Assembly (NCBI GenBank): GCA_903884945.1
Contig: CAISGR010000281.1
Location: forward strand, 1 to 36,267
From: an uncultured bacterium
GTDB taxonomy: Bacteria > Pseudomonadota > Alphaproteobacteria > Sphingomonadales > Sphingomonadaceae
Direction: 5' to 3'
DNA: 36,267 nt
Part shown: positions 1 to 7,579 of the stretch, one piece after another
Numbering within the stretch: position 1 is the stretch's first letter
Layout: every line of letters begins with the position of its first letter
The notes under the pieces: model-generated
Seen by the model: the letters and a program-made list of their open reading frames with translations, nothing else
Databases searched by the model: none
Told to the model about the DNA's origin: nothing
Program-made: the position numbers and the translations under genes

Positions 1-419
1 AGCGTCACGCGGCCCGGGCGCCGCTCCGCGCAGAGCGGCCGCGCGGCCCCGAGCAGCCGGGCCTGTCCCGCCCGGCGGCACGGCGCCGGCGCCCCGGCAT
101 CCTCCGGCTCGATCGCATAGCCATAATAGATCTCGATCCGCGGCACATCGCCGTCAAAGCCGCGCGCCGAAGAGGCGAAGCCCGCCCCGCGGCACCGCGC
201 CGGCGCGACCAGGAACAGCACGGTGCCATGGTCGGCGCCCACCCAGCCATCCGGCAGCGGGCAATGGAAGCTGCGCGGCGGTGTGCGCAGCGTCAGGCCG
301 TGATTCGCCGTCGCATAGGCCGCGGGCGCCGGCAGGGGCGGGGTCGTGCCGTCCGCGCCCGCCATGGCGGGAAGCGCTGCCGTTGCCGCTGCCGCCGCCA
401 CCCAGGCCAGTATCCGCAT
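1..419 (-). CDS. Secreted hypothetical protein, C-terminus cut by window edge
   Basis: This minus-strand reading frame begins with an ATG at 419 and stays open to the left edge (about 139 residues visible, no stop). The first 20 or so residues (MRILAWVAAAATAALPAMAG) form a typical Sec signal peptide, with a likely signal-peptidase I site after AMA, so the product should be periplasmic or secreted. A GGAGGA ribosome-binding site lies 5-6 bases before the ATG. The mature part contains at least three cysteines and aromatic-rich stretches such as IEIYYGY. I do not recognise the family and assign no function. The frame shows normal high-GC third-position bias. Nothing upstream suggests an operon; the next gene on this strand is more than 400 bases away. 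Confidence 0.7.
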   Translation of the reverse strand, partial: MRILAWVAAAAATAALPAMAGADGTTPPLPAPAAYATANHGLTLRTPPRSFHCPLPDGWVGADHGTVLFLVAPARCRGAGFASSARGFDGDVPRIEIYYGYAIEPEDAGAPAPCRRAGQARLLGAARPLCAERRPGRVT

Positions 420-659
420 GCCGTCCTCCGCGTCCCGGGCGCCGCCGGCGATGGTGCCCGTCGGCCGCCCGTAGCGCAGCCTGCCCGAGCGCCGCGCCCC
501 GCGCCACCCGAATCGCGCGCCCCGAATCGCGCCCCCCGTCCGGCCCGTGGCGGCGCTGCACTGCGGCCGAAACGGCCCCGTCTGGCCGCCGGGCAGGAGG
601 CGGAAGCCATGCCGCCGCGCGCCGGATTGCCTTCTTCCCGGGGTCGTTACGGGCCACGA

Positions 660-795
660 TTGCAATCCGCGCAATCGCTAAGGGAATGTACGCAATTGCA
701 ACAATCTCTGCTGCGGCGCACAAGGATCAGGCCTTTCAGGCATCCTCTCCTAAAACTTTCAAGGCCAGCCCCAACGGGCTGGCCCTTTTTTTTTT
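660..795 (+). ncRNA. Candidate small RNA ending in an orphan intrinsic terminator
   Basis: The 416-base gap 420-835 holds no convincing gene, yet it carries a textbook plus-strand terminator with no plus-strand gene upstream in the window. The 3' part has a small hairpin (GCCT-TTC-AGGC, 731-741), then an unpaired CCUCUCCUAAAACUUUC stretch, then the terminator. The CUCUCCU motif is complementary to a Shine-Dalgarno sequence (AGGAGA), a common seed layout in alphaproteobacterial trans-acting RNAs. An inverted repeat TTGCAAT/ATTGCAA (660-666 and 695-701) may mark the 5' part. No clear -35/-10 could be placed, so the 5' end is a guess. It could also be the 3' UTR of a transcript starting outside the window. 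Confidence 0.5.
763..795 (+). terminator. Strong rho-independent terminator
   Basis: A perfect 9-bp stem GGCCAGCCC/GGGCTGGCC (763-771 and 776-784) with loop CAAC is followed by C and a run of ten T (786-795). It works only in the plus direction. Confidence 0.9.
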
Positions 796-835
796 GTCCT
801 ACGTAGGCCAGCGGCGGCGCCCGGAAGCGCGCGAA

Positions 836-1342
836 TCACCGGGCTGGAGTCGCGCCCGCCGCTCCCTCGCTTTCCGTTTCCGCCGCCGCCTTCAGCCCTG
901 CCAGCAGCGCCCGCCACCAGTCGCCATGGTGTCGCAGGAAGGTCATGCCGACCATGTCGTGGCGCGCCGCGTGCGGGGCGGGGATGCTGTCCCAGCCGAG
1001 ATGGTCCACTGTCACCCGCGTGTCGGTGCCGACCGGCTCGAAGCGGATGTCGACCGCGGTCGACTGGCCGGCCGCAAAGCTCGCCTGCCGCCAGGTCAGC
1101 GCCAGCCGCGCGCCCGGTTCCCACGCTGTCACCCGCCCGATCTCGAACACGCTGCCATCCGCCTGCGTCTCGGTGAAGCGGCCGCCCAGGCGCGGCTCGA
1201 TCGCCAGCCGGCCCGGCCCGGCGCGGGTGAAGCTGAACAACGGGCTCGGCTGCCACCACAGATGGATCTCGCGCGTGAACGCCGCGAACACCCGCGCCGG
1301 CGGCGCCGCGATGCGCAGCGCCACCTGCACGCGCGTGCTCAT
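836..1342 (-). CDS. SRPBCC (AHSA1-like) domain protein
   Basis: The 168-residue product matches the START/Bet v1-like SRPBCC superfamily, AHSA1 subgroup. It has the N-terminal pattern ALRIAAPPARVFAAFT, the helix-loop with paired tryptophans (HLWW), the LGGRFTE turn, and a C-terminal long helix with WWRALLAGL. These proteins form a hydrophobic ligand cavity and commonly sit beside an ArsR regulator; the ligand is unknown. The ATG at 1342 overlaps the stop of the upstream regulator as ATGA (1339-1342), so the two are translationally coupled. The C-terminal 15 residues (ESEGAAGATPAR) are a low-complexity tail. It is the last gene of the operon VOC - ArsR - SRPBCC. Cytoplasmic. Confidence 0.88.
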   Translation of the reverse strand: MSTRVQVALRIAAPPARVFAAFTREIHLWWQPSPLFSFTRAGPGRLAIEPRLGGRFTETQADGSVFEIGRVTAWEPGARLALTWRQASFAAGQSTAVDIRFEPVGTDTRVTVDHLGWDSIPAPHAARHDMVGMTFLRHHGDWWRALLAGLKAAAETESEGAAGATPAR

Positions 1343-1770
1343 CGCCGGCCCCGCCGGCGCGCGCCCGCCGCCGGCGTCCCTTCCACATGCGCCTTCAGCG
1401 CCGCGAGCTGGTCGGCCCAGAGCCGGTCGGTCTCGTCGACCCAGGCTTTCAGCCCCGCCATCGCCCCAGCCTTCAGCGCATAGATGCGCACCCGCGCGTC
1501 ATAATCGGGATGTCCTTCCTCGATCAGCCCGCCGGCCTTGAGCAGGCGCAGGTGCCGGCTGAGCGCCGCCGGGCTCAGCCCCACGCCCTCGGCCAGTTCG
1601 CCCGCGCGCCGTGGCCGGTCGCGCAGCAGCTCGATCACGCGGCGCCGGCTCGGATCGGCCAGAGCGGCCAGCGTCCGGTCGATCGCGCCGCTGCCCGGGC
1701 CGGCCGGCGCGGGATCGGCCGGCGCGGGGGTGCTTGCGGGGGTGCGGGCGGGGATGGGGGCGGCGCTCAG
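1339..1770 (-). CDS. ArsR-family winged-helix regulator, probable CTG start
   Basis: The conserved core (GAIDRTLAALADPSRRRVIELL, then SPAALSRHLRLLKAGGLIEE) is a clear ArsR/SmtB winged helix with the recognition helix SPAALSRHLRLLK. No metal-binding CxC motif is seen, so it is probably of the non-metal ArsR type paired with SRPBCC proteins, responding to a small molecule or autorepressing. The start is unusual. Between the upstream stop and the core there is no in-frame ATG, GTG or TTG. The best start is CTG at 1770, which overlaps the VOC stop as CTGA (1767-1770), mirroring the ATGA overlap at its other end. This gives 143 residues with a Pro/Ala-rich N-terminal linker. An ATG at 1953 is in frame but lies deep inside the VOC gene. 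The protein also couples to the SRPBCC gene by ATGA. Confidence 0.85.
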   Translation of the reverse strand: MSAAPIPARTPASTPAPADPAPAGPGSGAIDRTLAALADPSRRRVIELLRDRPRRAGELAEGVGLSPAALSRHLRLLKAGGLIEEGHPDYDARVRIYALKAGAMAGLKAWVDETDRLWADQLAALKAHVEGTPAAGARRRGRR

Positions 1771-2216
1771 GGGAACATCTCGATCTTCAGCCCGGTCGCC
1801 GCCGCAGCCTCTTCCGCCACGAACGGGCGCAGCGTCTGGCCGAAGGTCCGCATATGCCCCTCCGGGTCGCGCGCGCGATAGGTGCGGTCGCCATAGAATT
1901 GGTCGGCCGGTTCCTGCGCGATCGTCGCGCCCGCCGCCCGCGCCGTCGCGCAATGCGCGTCCAGGTCGGTGTCGAGCTGGACGTGCACCGACTGGCTGTT
2001 CTTGCCCCCGATGCTCGCCGGGCTCGCGCTATAGTCGGCCCATTCGTTGCCGAGCATGAGATAGCCGTTGCCGAACGCCAGCTGCGCGTGCGTGTGCCCG
2101 CTCGCCGCATCGGTGATCACCATCGTCCGCTCGAAGCCGAACGCCCGTTCCAGCCAGTCGATCGCGGCCACCGGATCGCGGTAGAACAGGGCCGGGGCAA
2201 GCGAAGCGCGCTCCAT
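1767..2216 (-). CDS. VOC-family (glyoxalase/bleomycin-resistance fold) protein
   Basis: The 149-residue protein has the paired beta-alpha-beta-beta-beta units of the vicinal oxygen chelate superfamily. The N-terminal module is LFYRDPVAAIDWLERAFGFE, the second carries VHVQLDTDLDAHCATARAAGATI and the closing DPEGHMRTFGQ. The subgroup resembles PhnB/YdfO-like stand-alone VOC proteins often encoded with ArsR and SRPBCC genes. Metal ligands cannot be assigned with confidence and the substrate is unknown. Start ATG at 2216 has a good AGGAG (2224-2228 on the complementary strand). It is the first gene of the operon; its promoter overlaps an AT-rich dyad at 2241-2264. Confidence 0.88.
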   Translation of the reverse strand: MERASLAPALFYRDPVAAIDWLERAFGFERTMVITDAASGHTHAQLAFGNGYLMLGNEWADYSASPASIGGKNSQSVHVQLDTDLDAHCATARAAGATIAQEPADQFYGDRTYRARDPEGHMRTFGQTLRPFVAEEAAAATGLKIEMFP

Positions 2217-2240
2217 CGGAATCTCCTCACGAATCGGTCA

Positions 2241-2264
2241 ATATTTAACGAAATAGACAAATAT
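2241..2264. promoter_or_regulatory. AT-rich dyad, candidate ArsR operator
   Basis: ATATTT (2241-2246) and AAATAT (2259-2264) form an inverted repeat separated by 12 bases inside an AT-rich island between the VOC operon (minus) and the exported protein gene (plus). The size and position fit an ArsR-family operator for autoregulation. Binding is inferred, not shown. Confidence 0.45.
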
Positions 2265-2326
2265 ATTCGCCCCAGGTCAAGGCCCTGCTTTGTCGATATG
2301 CTGGGGTGGTCCACGGAGAGAAAAAC

Positions 2327-2932
2327 ATGGCTTTTCTGCTCGCCCTCGCCGCCCAGGCCGCCGCTTCCCTGGCCGGCACTTATGACGGCCACCAGATGGA
2401 GCTCGCCGCCGGCCTCGAGCTCCGCGCCGACGGCCGTTTCGAGTACGGCCTGGCCTATGGCGCGCTCGACGAAACCGGCCAGGGCCGCTGGGTCGTCGCC
2501 GACGGGCGGGTCCTCCTCACCAGCGATCCCGTCACCCCGCCCCGCATCCTCCTTGCCGCCCGCGGCCCCGCGCCGGCCGGCACGCTCCGGGTCACGCTCG
2601 CCACCCCGCCCGGCATCTCGCCGCAATATTTCGATGCGGTCGTCACCACCGCGCATGGCGCCACCGCGGGCGGCCAGCTTTCCGATGACGGCCTGGCGCT
2701 CGGCGTCGATCCGGCCGATCCGCCGGTCAGCATCCGCCTGGTCCTGCCGATGGTCGAGCTGCAGGGCGATGTCGTCCCGCTCGATCCCGCCGGCGGCTAT
2801 GCGCTCGCCTTCCGCTTCGAGCCGCACGATCTCGGCAAGGTCGATTTCCGCGGCACCGCGCTGCGCATCGATCACGGCGATCTGCTGCTGGAGCGCCACG
2901 GCCGCACGATCCGCTTCCGCCGCACGCGATAG
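2327..2932 (+). CDS. Exported hypothetical protein
   Basis: The 201-residue product starts at ATG 2327 behind GGAGAG (2315-2320). An earlier in-frame GTG at 2306 is less likely because it lacks a ribosome-binding site. The N-terminus MAFLLALAAQAAASLAGTYDG is a short signal peptide, so the mature chain probably starts at GTYDG and acts in the periplasm. The rest is rich in short beta segments and paired turns (ELRADGRFEYGLAYGALDETGQGRW), suggesting a beta-sandwich or barrel resembling copper-binding/lipocalin-like secreted proteins. I see no catalytic motif. It is divergent from the ArsR operon and may share its AT-rich control region. Confidence 0.75.
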   Translation: MAFLLALAAQAAASLAGTYDGHQMELAAGLELRADGRFEYGLAYGALDETGQGRWVVADGRVLLTSDPVTPPRILLAARGPAPAGTLRVTLATPPGISPQYFDAVVTTAHGATAGGQLSDDGLALGVDPADPPVSIRLVLPMVELQGDVVPLDPAGGYALAFRFEPHDLGKVDFRGTALRIDHGDLLLERHGRTIRFRRTR

Positions 2933-2938
2933 CGCGGC

Positions 2939-4399
2939 TCAGGGCGCGGCGGGGTCTCGCCGCGCCGGCGCCGGGGCGTCCTGCCAGCCGCCGCCCAGCG
3001 CCTTGAACAGGCTGATCTGCGCATCGGCCACCGCCGCATCCGACTGGGCCCGCGCCGCCCGGGCATCCGCGCGGTCGCGCTCCGCCTCGATCAGCAGCAG
3101 GAAGCTGTCCGCCCCATAGTCGAAGCGCAGCCGCGACAGCCGCGCCGCCTCGGTGCTCGCCGTCTCGGCGCGGACCAGCGCCGCATTGCGATCGAGCGCG
3201 CCGGCATAGCGCGCCAGCGCCTGCTCCACTTCCTTCAGCGCCGTCAGCACCGTCCCGTCGAACCGGGCGAGCGACGCGTCCGCCCCGGCCCGCGCCTGGC
3301 GCACGCGCGCCCGCGCGACGGTCTGGTTGGGGAAGCTCCACGAGATCAGCGGGCCGAGCGACCAGGACAGGCTCGGCGTCTTGAACACGTCGCCCGGCCG
3401 CTGCGCGCCGAAGCCGATCGAGCCGAGCAGCTTGATCGAGGGATACAGGTCGGCCGTCGCCACGCCCACCCGCGCCGTGTCGGCGGCAAGCGTCCGCTCG
3501 GCGGCGCGCACGTCCGGGCGGCGCGCGAGCAGGGCGGCGCCGTCGCCCACCGGCACCGTCACCGTCACGCGCGGCGGCGCCAGGCACTTGTCGGCATCCG
3601 CGTCGATCGCCTCGGCCGGCCGGCCGGTCAGCGTCGCAAGCGCATAGAGCGCGGCGCGGCGCTCGGCCTCGAAGCCGGGGATCTGCGCCTGGGTATTGGC
3701 GAGCAGCACATCGGCGCGCTGCACGTCGCGCCGCGTGCCGCGCCCGGCGGTGAACAGCGTGTTGGTCAGGTCGAGCGTCTGCTGCTGCAGCTTGACCGTG
3801 TCCATCGCGACGATGCGCTGCGCCGCGTTCGAACACGCCGTGGCATAGGCCCGCGCCGTCTCGGCCGCGACCGAGACGCGGGCGGCGTCGAGCTCCGCCG
3901 CGGCGGCATCGGTATCGCCCCGCGCCGCCTCGATCGCCCGGGTCACGCCGCCGAACAGGTCGATCTCATAGGAGGCGTCGAAGCCGACCGAGTAGAAATC
4001 GGTCTCGAACGCCTGGCCGGTCACGCTCTTCGTCGCCGCGGTGCGGCTGCGCGTGGCGGAGGCGCTGAGATCGGTCGAGGGCAGCCGCGCCCCGCGCTGC
4101 TCGGACAGCACCGCGCGCGCGCGCGCCAGGTTCGCGGCGGCGGTGCGGATGTCGGTGTTGTGCGCCAGCGCGTCGCCGACCAGCCGGTCGAGCGCCGGAT
4201 CGGCATAGAGCTGCCACCAGCGATCGGGCAGCGGCGCAGCCGCGACCTTGGTCGACCGCGCCGCCTCGGCGAAGCCGCCGGCGGAGGCAGCGGGCGTCGC
4301 CGGCGGGCGATAGTCCGGGCCGACCGTGCACGCGCTCAGCGCCAGCGGGATCAACCCGATCGCCAGCGCGCGCGGATGCGGGATGCGAGGCAACGTCAT
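2939..4399 (-). CDS. RND efflux outer-membrane channel, NodT/OprM family lipoprotein
   Basis: This 486-residue protein is the TolC-like outer-membrane factor of the efflux operon. A lipoprotein signal peptide ends in LSAC (Cys about residue 24), followed by TVGPDYRPP, the signature of NodT/OprM-type channels. WWQLYADPALDRLVGDAL and the repeated long helices with conserved LGPLISWSFPNQTVARARVRQA mark the two OEP repeats that build the periplasmic alpha-barrel. It exports drugs delivered by the RND pump. Its ATG at 4399 overlaps the pump stop as ATGA, so it is the last, translationally coupled gene of the adaptor-pump-channel operon. The C-terminus is Pro/Ala-rich. It faces the plus-strand gene at 2932 with 6 bases between stops. 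Confidence 0.95.
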   Translation of the reverse strand: MTLPRIPHPRALAIGLIPLALSACTVGPDYRPPATPAASAGGFAEAARSTKVAAAPLPDRWWQLYADPALDRLVGDALAHNTDIRTAAANLARARAVLSEQRGARLPSTDLSASATRSRTAATKSVTGQAFETDFYSVGFDASYEIDLFGGVTRAIEAARGDTDAAAAELDAARVSVAAETARAYATACSNAAQRIVAMDTVKLQQQTLDLTNTLFTAGRGTRRDVQRADVLLANTQAQIPGFEAERRAALYALATLTGRPAEAIDADADKCLAPPRVTVTVPVGDGAALLARRPDVRAAERTLAADTARVGVATADLYPSIKLLGSIGFGAQRPGDVFKTPSLSWSLGPLISWSFPNQTVARARVRQARAGADASLARFDGTVLTALKEVEQALARYAGALDRNAALVRAETASTEAARLSRLRFDYGADSFLLLIEAERDRADARAARAQSDAAVADAQISLFKALGGGWQDAPAPARRDPAAP

Positions 4400-7300
4400 G
4401 CCGGTTCCCCCGTCTGCTCTGGCGTCGGCGCCGGTTTGCCGCCGCGTCGCTTCGAGGCCACCCAGTCGCCGAACTTGCGGCTGATCACGTAGAAGCTCGG
4501 GGTGAACAACAGGCCGAAGGTCGTCACGCCGATCATCCCGAAGAACACCGCCACGCCCAGCGCCTTGCGCATTTCCGCGCCCGGGCCGCTGCCGATCACC
4601 AGCGGCACCACGCCGAGGATGAAGGCGATCGAGGTCATCACGATCGGGCGCAGGCGCTGCTCGGCGGCATGCTCGGCGGCGGCGTGCATCTCCATGCCCG
4701 CCTCCTCGTTCTGCCGCGCGAACTCGACGATCAGGATCGCGTTCTTCGCGGCGAGGCCGATCAGCACGACCAGGCCGATTTGGGTGAGGATATTATTGTC
4801 CCCCGCCGTCAGGTTCACGCCGAGGATCGCGGCGAGCAGGCACATCGGCACGATCAGGATCACGGCGAGCGGCAGCACCAGGCTTTCGTAATTCGCCGCG
4901 AGCAGCAGGAAGACGAACAGCACCGCCAGCCCGAAGACGAGGGCGCCGGTATTGCCCGCCTGCTGCTGCTGGAAGGCAAGTTCGGTCCATTCGAAATGCA
5001 TGCCCTTGGGCAAGGTCTCGTCGGCGAGCTTCGCCATGGTGGTGAGCGACTGGCCGGAGGAATAGCCGCGCACCGTATCGCCCTGGAATTCGGCCGACGG
5101 ATAGAGATTGTAGCGCACCACGCGATACGGCCCGCTGTCGTTCTTCAGCGTCAGCACCGCATCGAGCGGCACCATCTCGCCTGCCGCCGATCGCGTGCGC
5201 AAATGCCCGACATCGCTGATCTGGTCGCGATAGGGCGCATCGGCCTGCGCCGTGACGCGATAGGTGCGGCCGAGAAAGTTGAAGTCGTTGATATAGGTCG
5301 AGCCGAGATAGGTGCCGAGCGTCGAGAAGATGTTCGATACCGGCACGCCGAGCTGCTCCGCGCGGTCGCGATCGATATCGGCGAACAGGCGCGGGGTGCG
5401 CGTGTTGAAGGTCGTGAAGGCGCTGGTGATGCCCTCGGTCTGGTTCGCCTTCATCATCATCGCGAAGGCCGCGCCCTCGAGCGCCTTGAGGCCGAGATTG
5501 CTGCGGTCCTCGATGATCATCTTCCACCCGCCGCCGGTGCCGATGCCGCGGACGGGCGGCGGCGGCACGACGAGGATGTTGCCGCCGTTGATCGCGCCGA
5601 ACTGCTTGCGCAACTCGTTCGCCACCAGATCGGCATTGAGGCGATCGCCATAGGCCTTGAGCGGAATGAACATCGCGCCGGCATTGGGCGCGGTGGAGAA
5701 GGTCGCGCCGTCCAGGCCGGCAAAGGCGACGGTCGCCTCGGTCGCCTTGTTGGCGAGCGCGATCTTGGTCGCCTGGCCCATGATCTCGGTGGTGCGCTGG
5801 AGCGAGGCGCCCGGCGGCAGCTGGATCACCGCGATCAGATAGCCCTGGTCCTGCGCCGGGATGAAGCCGGTCGGCGTCGCGGTGAAGCGCCAGCCGGCCA
5901 GCCCGATCAGGCACGCATAGACGATGCCGACCAGCGCGAGCGCCCGCACGGCGCGCGCGGTGAACTTGCCGAAGCGCTCGCCCAGTCGCTGGAAACCCCG
6001 GTTGAAGCCATGCGCGAACCGCGCGGGAAGGCCGAGTAGGCCCGCGCGCGGCTCGGCCTCGCTCTTCGGCTTCAGGATCATCGCAGCGATCGCCGGCGAG
6101 AGCGTCAGCGACACGAAAGCCGAGATCACCGCCGCCGATACGATCGTCAGCGCGAACTGCTGGTAGAACTGCCCCGAAATGCCGGGGATGAAGCTGGTCG
6201 GGATGAACACGCCGCACAGCACCAGGGCGATCGCGATCAGCGCGCCCGACACTTCGTCCATCGTCTCGTGCGCTGCCTGGCGCGGCGTCAGGCCCTTCTC
6301 CTCCATCAGCCGCTCGATATTCTCGACCACGACGATGGCGTCGTCCACCACGATGCCGACCGCGAGCACCATGCCGAACAGCGACAGGTTGTTGAGCGAG
6401 AAGCCGAAGGCCGCGAGCATCGCCAGCGAGCCGACCAGCGAGATCGGGACCGCGACCAGCGGAATCACCGTCGCCCGCGCGCTTTGCAGGAACAGCAGCA
6501 CGACCAGCGCGACCAGGATGATCGCCTCGATCAGCGTGTGCCAGACCGCCTCGATCGACGCCTGGATATATTCGGTCGGATTATAGGGGATGCTGTACGA
6601 CAGCCCCGGCGGGAAGCTCTTCGACGCCGCGGCGATCTCCGCGCGCACTGCGTCGGCCGTGGTCAGCGCATTCGATCCGGGCAGCTGGGTGATCGCGATC
6701 GCGGTCATCGGCTTGCCGCTGAGCTGCGCGTTGATGCTGTAGTCCTGCGCGCCGAGCTCGATCCGCGCGACGTCGCGCAGCCGGGTCAGGCGCCCCTGGT
6801 CGTCGCGCTTGACGATGATCTCGCCGAACTGGTCGGGGGTGGTGAGCCGGCCCAGCGCCTGGATGCCGAGCTGGAAGGCAGTCCCGCCCTGGTTGAACGG
6901 CGGCTGCCCGACCGAGCCGACCGCGACCTGGGCGTTCTGCCCGCGGATCGCGGTGACGATCTCGTCGACCGTCAGGTTGCGCGAGGCAGCGCGATCGGGA
7001 TCGATCCACACCCGCATGTTATAGTCGCGCCCGCCAAAGCTGCGCACGCCGCCGACGCCGGGGATGCGGAGGAGCCGGTCGATCACCTGGGTCGTGGCAT
7101 AGTTCGACACATATTGCTCCGACAGCGATCCGTCGGGCGAGGTGAGGGCGATCACCATCAGGATGTCGGGCGAGTTCTTGCGCACCGTCACGCCGATCTG
7201 GCGGACTTCGTCGGGCAGGCGCGGCTCGGCGGTGGCGACGCGGTTCTGCACCAGTACCTGCGCCTGATCGACGTTCACGCCCTGCTTGAACGTCACGGTG

Positions 7301-7575
7301 ATTGCGATCACGCCGTCCCCGGTCGACGAGGAGGACATGTAGATCATGTTCTCGACGCCGTTGATCGATTCCTCGAGCGGCGCCGCGACGGTTTCGGCGA
7401 GCGTCTCGGCAGTGGCGCCTGGATAGGTCGCGCTGACGACCACGGTCGGCGGTGCGATCTCGGGATATTGCGCGACCGGCAGGCCCGGATAGGCGACGAT
7501 CCCGAACACGACGATCAAGACCGACAGCACCGCCGCGAAGATCGGCCGTTCGATGAAGAAATGGGGAAACTTCAC
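4396..7575 (-). CDS. RND multidrug efflux pump, HAE1 (AcrB/MexB-like)
   Basis: At 1059 residues this is a full-length hydrophobe/amphiphile efflux-1 permease. The N-terminus MKFPHFFIERPIFAAVLSVLIVV is the first transmembrane helix. The TM4 proton-relay motif GIVVDDAIVVVEN carries the paired aspartates, and GLAAKNAILIVEFA in the C-terminal half carries the TM10 lysine. Two large periplasmic loops (porter and docking domains) sit between TM1-2 and TM7-8; FTPSFYV marks the last helix. It uses proton influx to expel drugs, dyes and detergents from the periplasm or inner leaflet. The gap to the upstream adaptor is 4 bases, and the stop overlaps the channel gene (ATGA). No regulator of the TetR type is adjacent. 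Confidence 0.96.
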   Translation of the reverse strand: MKFPHFFIERPIFAAVLSVLIVVFGIVAYPGLPVAQYPEIAPPTVVVSATYPGATAETLAETVAAPLEESINGVENMIYMSSSSTGDGVIAITVTFKQGVNVDQAQVLVQNRVATAEPRLPDEVRQIGVTVRKNSPDILMVIALTSPDGSLSEQYVSNYATTQVIDRLLRIPGVGGVRSFGGRDYNMRVWIDPDRAASRNLTVDEIVTAIRGQNAQVAVGSVGQPPFNQGGTAFQLGIQALGRLTTPDQFGEIIVKRDDQGRLTRLRDVARIELGAQDYSINAQLSGKPMTAIAITQLPGSNALTTADAVRAEIAAASKSFPPGLSYSIPYNPTEYIQASIEAVWHTLIEAIILVALVVLLFLQSARATVIPLVAVPISLVGSLAMLAAFGFSLNNLSLFGMVLAVGIVVDDAIVVVENIERLMEEKGLTPRQAAHETMDEVSGALIAIALVLCGVFIPTSFIPGISGQFYQQFALTIVSAAVISAFVSLTLSPAIAAMILKPKSEAEPRAGLLGLPARFAHGFNRGFQRLGERFGKFTARAVRALALVGIVYACLIGLAGWRFTATPTGFIPAQDQGYLIAVIQLPPGASLQRTTEIMGQATKIALANKATEATVAFAGLDGATFSTAPNAGAMFIPLKAYGDRLNADLVANELRKQFGAINGGNILVVPPPPVRGIGTGGGWKMIIEDRSNLGLKALEGAAFAMMMKANQTEGITSAFTTFNTRTPRLFADIDRDRAEQLGVPVSNIFSTLGTYLGSTYINDFNFLGRTYRVTAQADAPYRDQISDVGHLRTRSAAGEMVPLDAVLTLKNDSGPYRVVRYNLYPSAEFQGDTVRGYSSGQSLTTMAKLADETLPKGMHFEWTELAFQQQQAGNTGALVFGLAVLFVFLLLAANYESLVLPLAVILIVPMCLLAAILGVNLTAGDNNILTQIGLVVLIGLAAKNAILIVEFARQNEEAGMEMHAAAEHAAEQRLRPIVMTSIAFILGVVPLVIGSGPGAEMRKALGVAVFFGMIGVTTFGLLFTPSFYVISRKFGDWVASKRRGGKPAPTPEQTGEPA

Positions 7576-7579
7576 GGGG

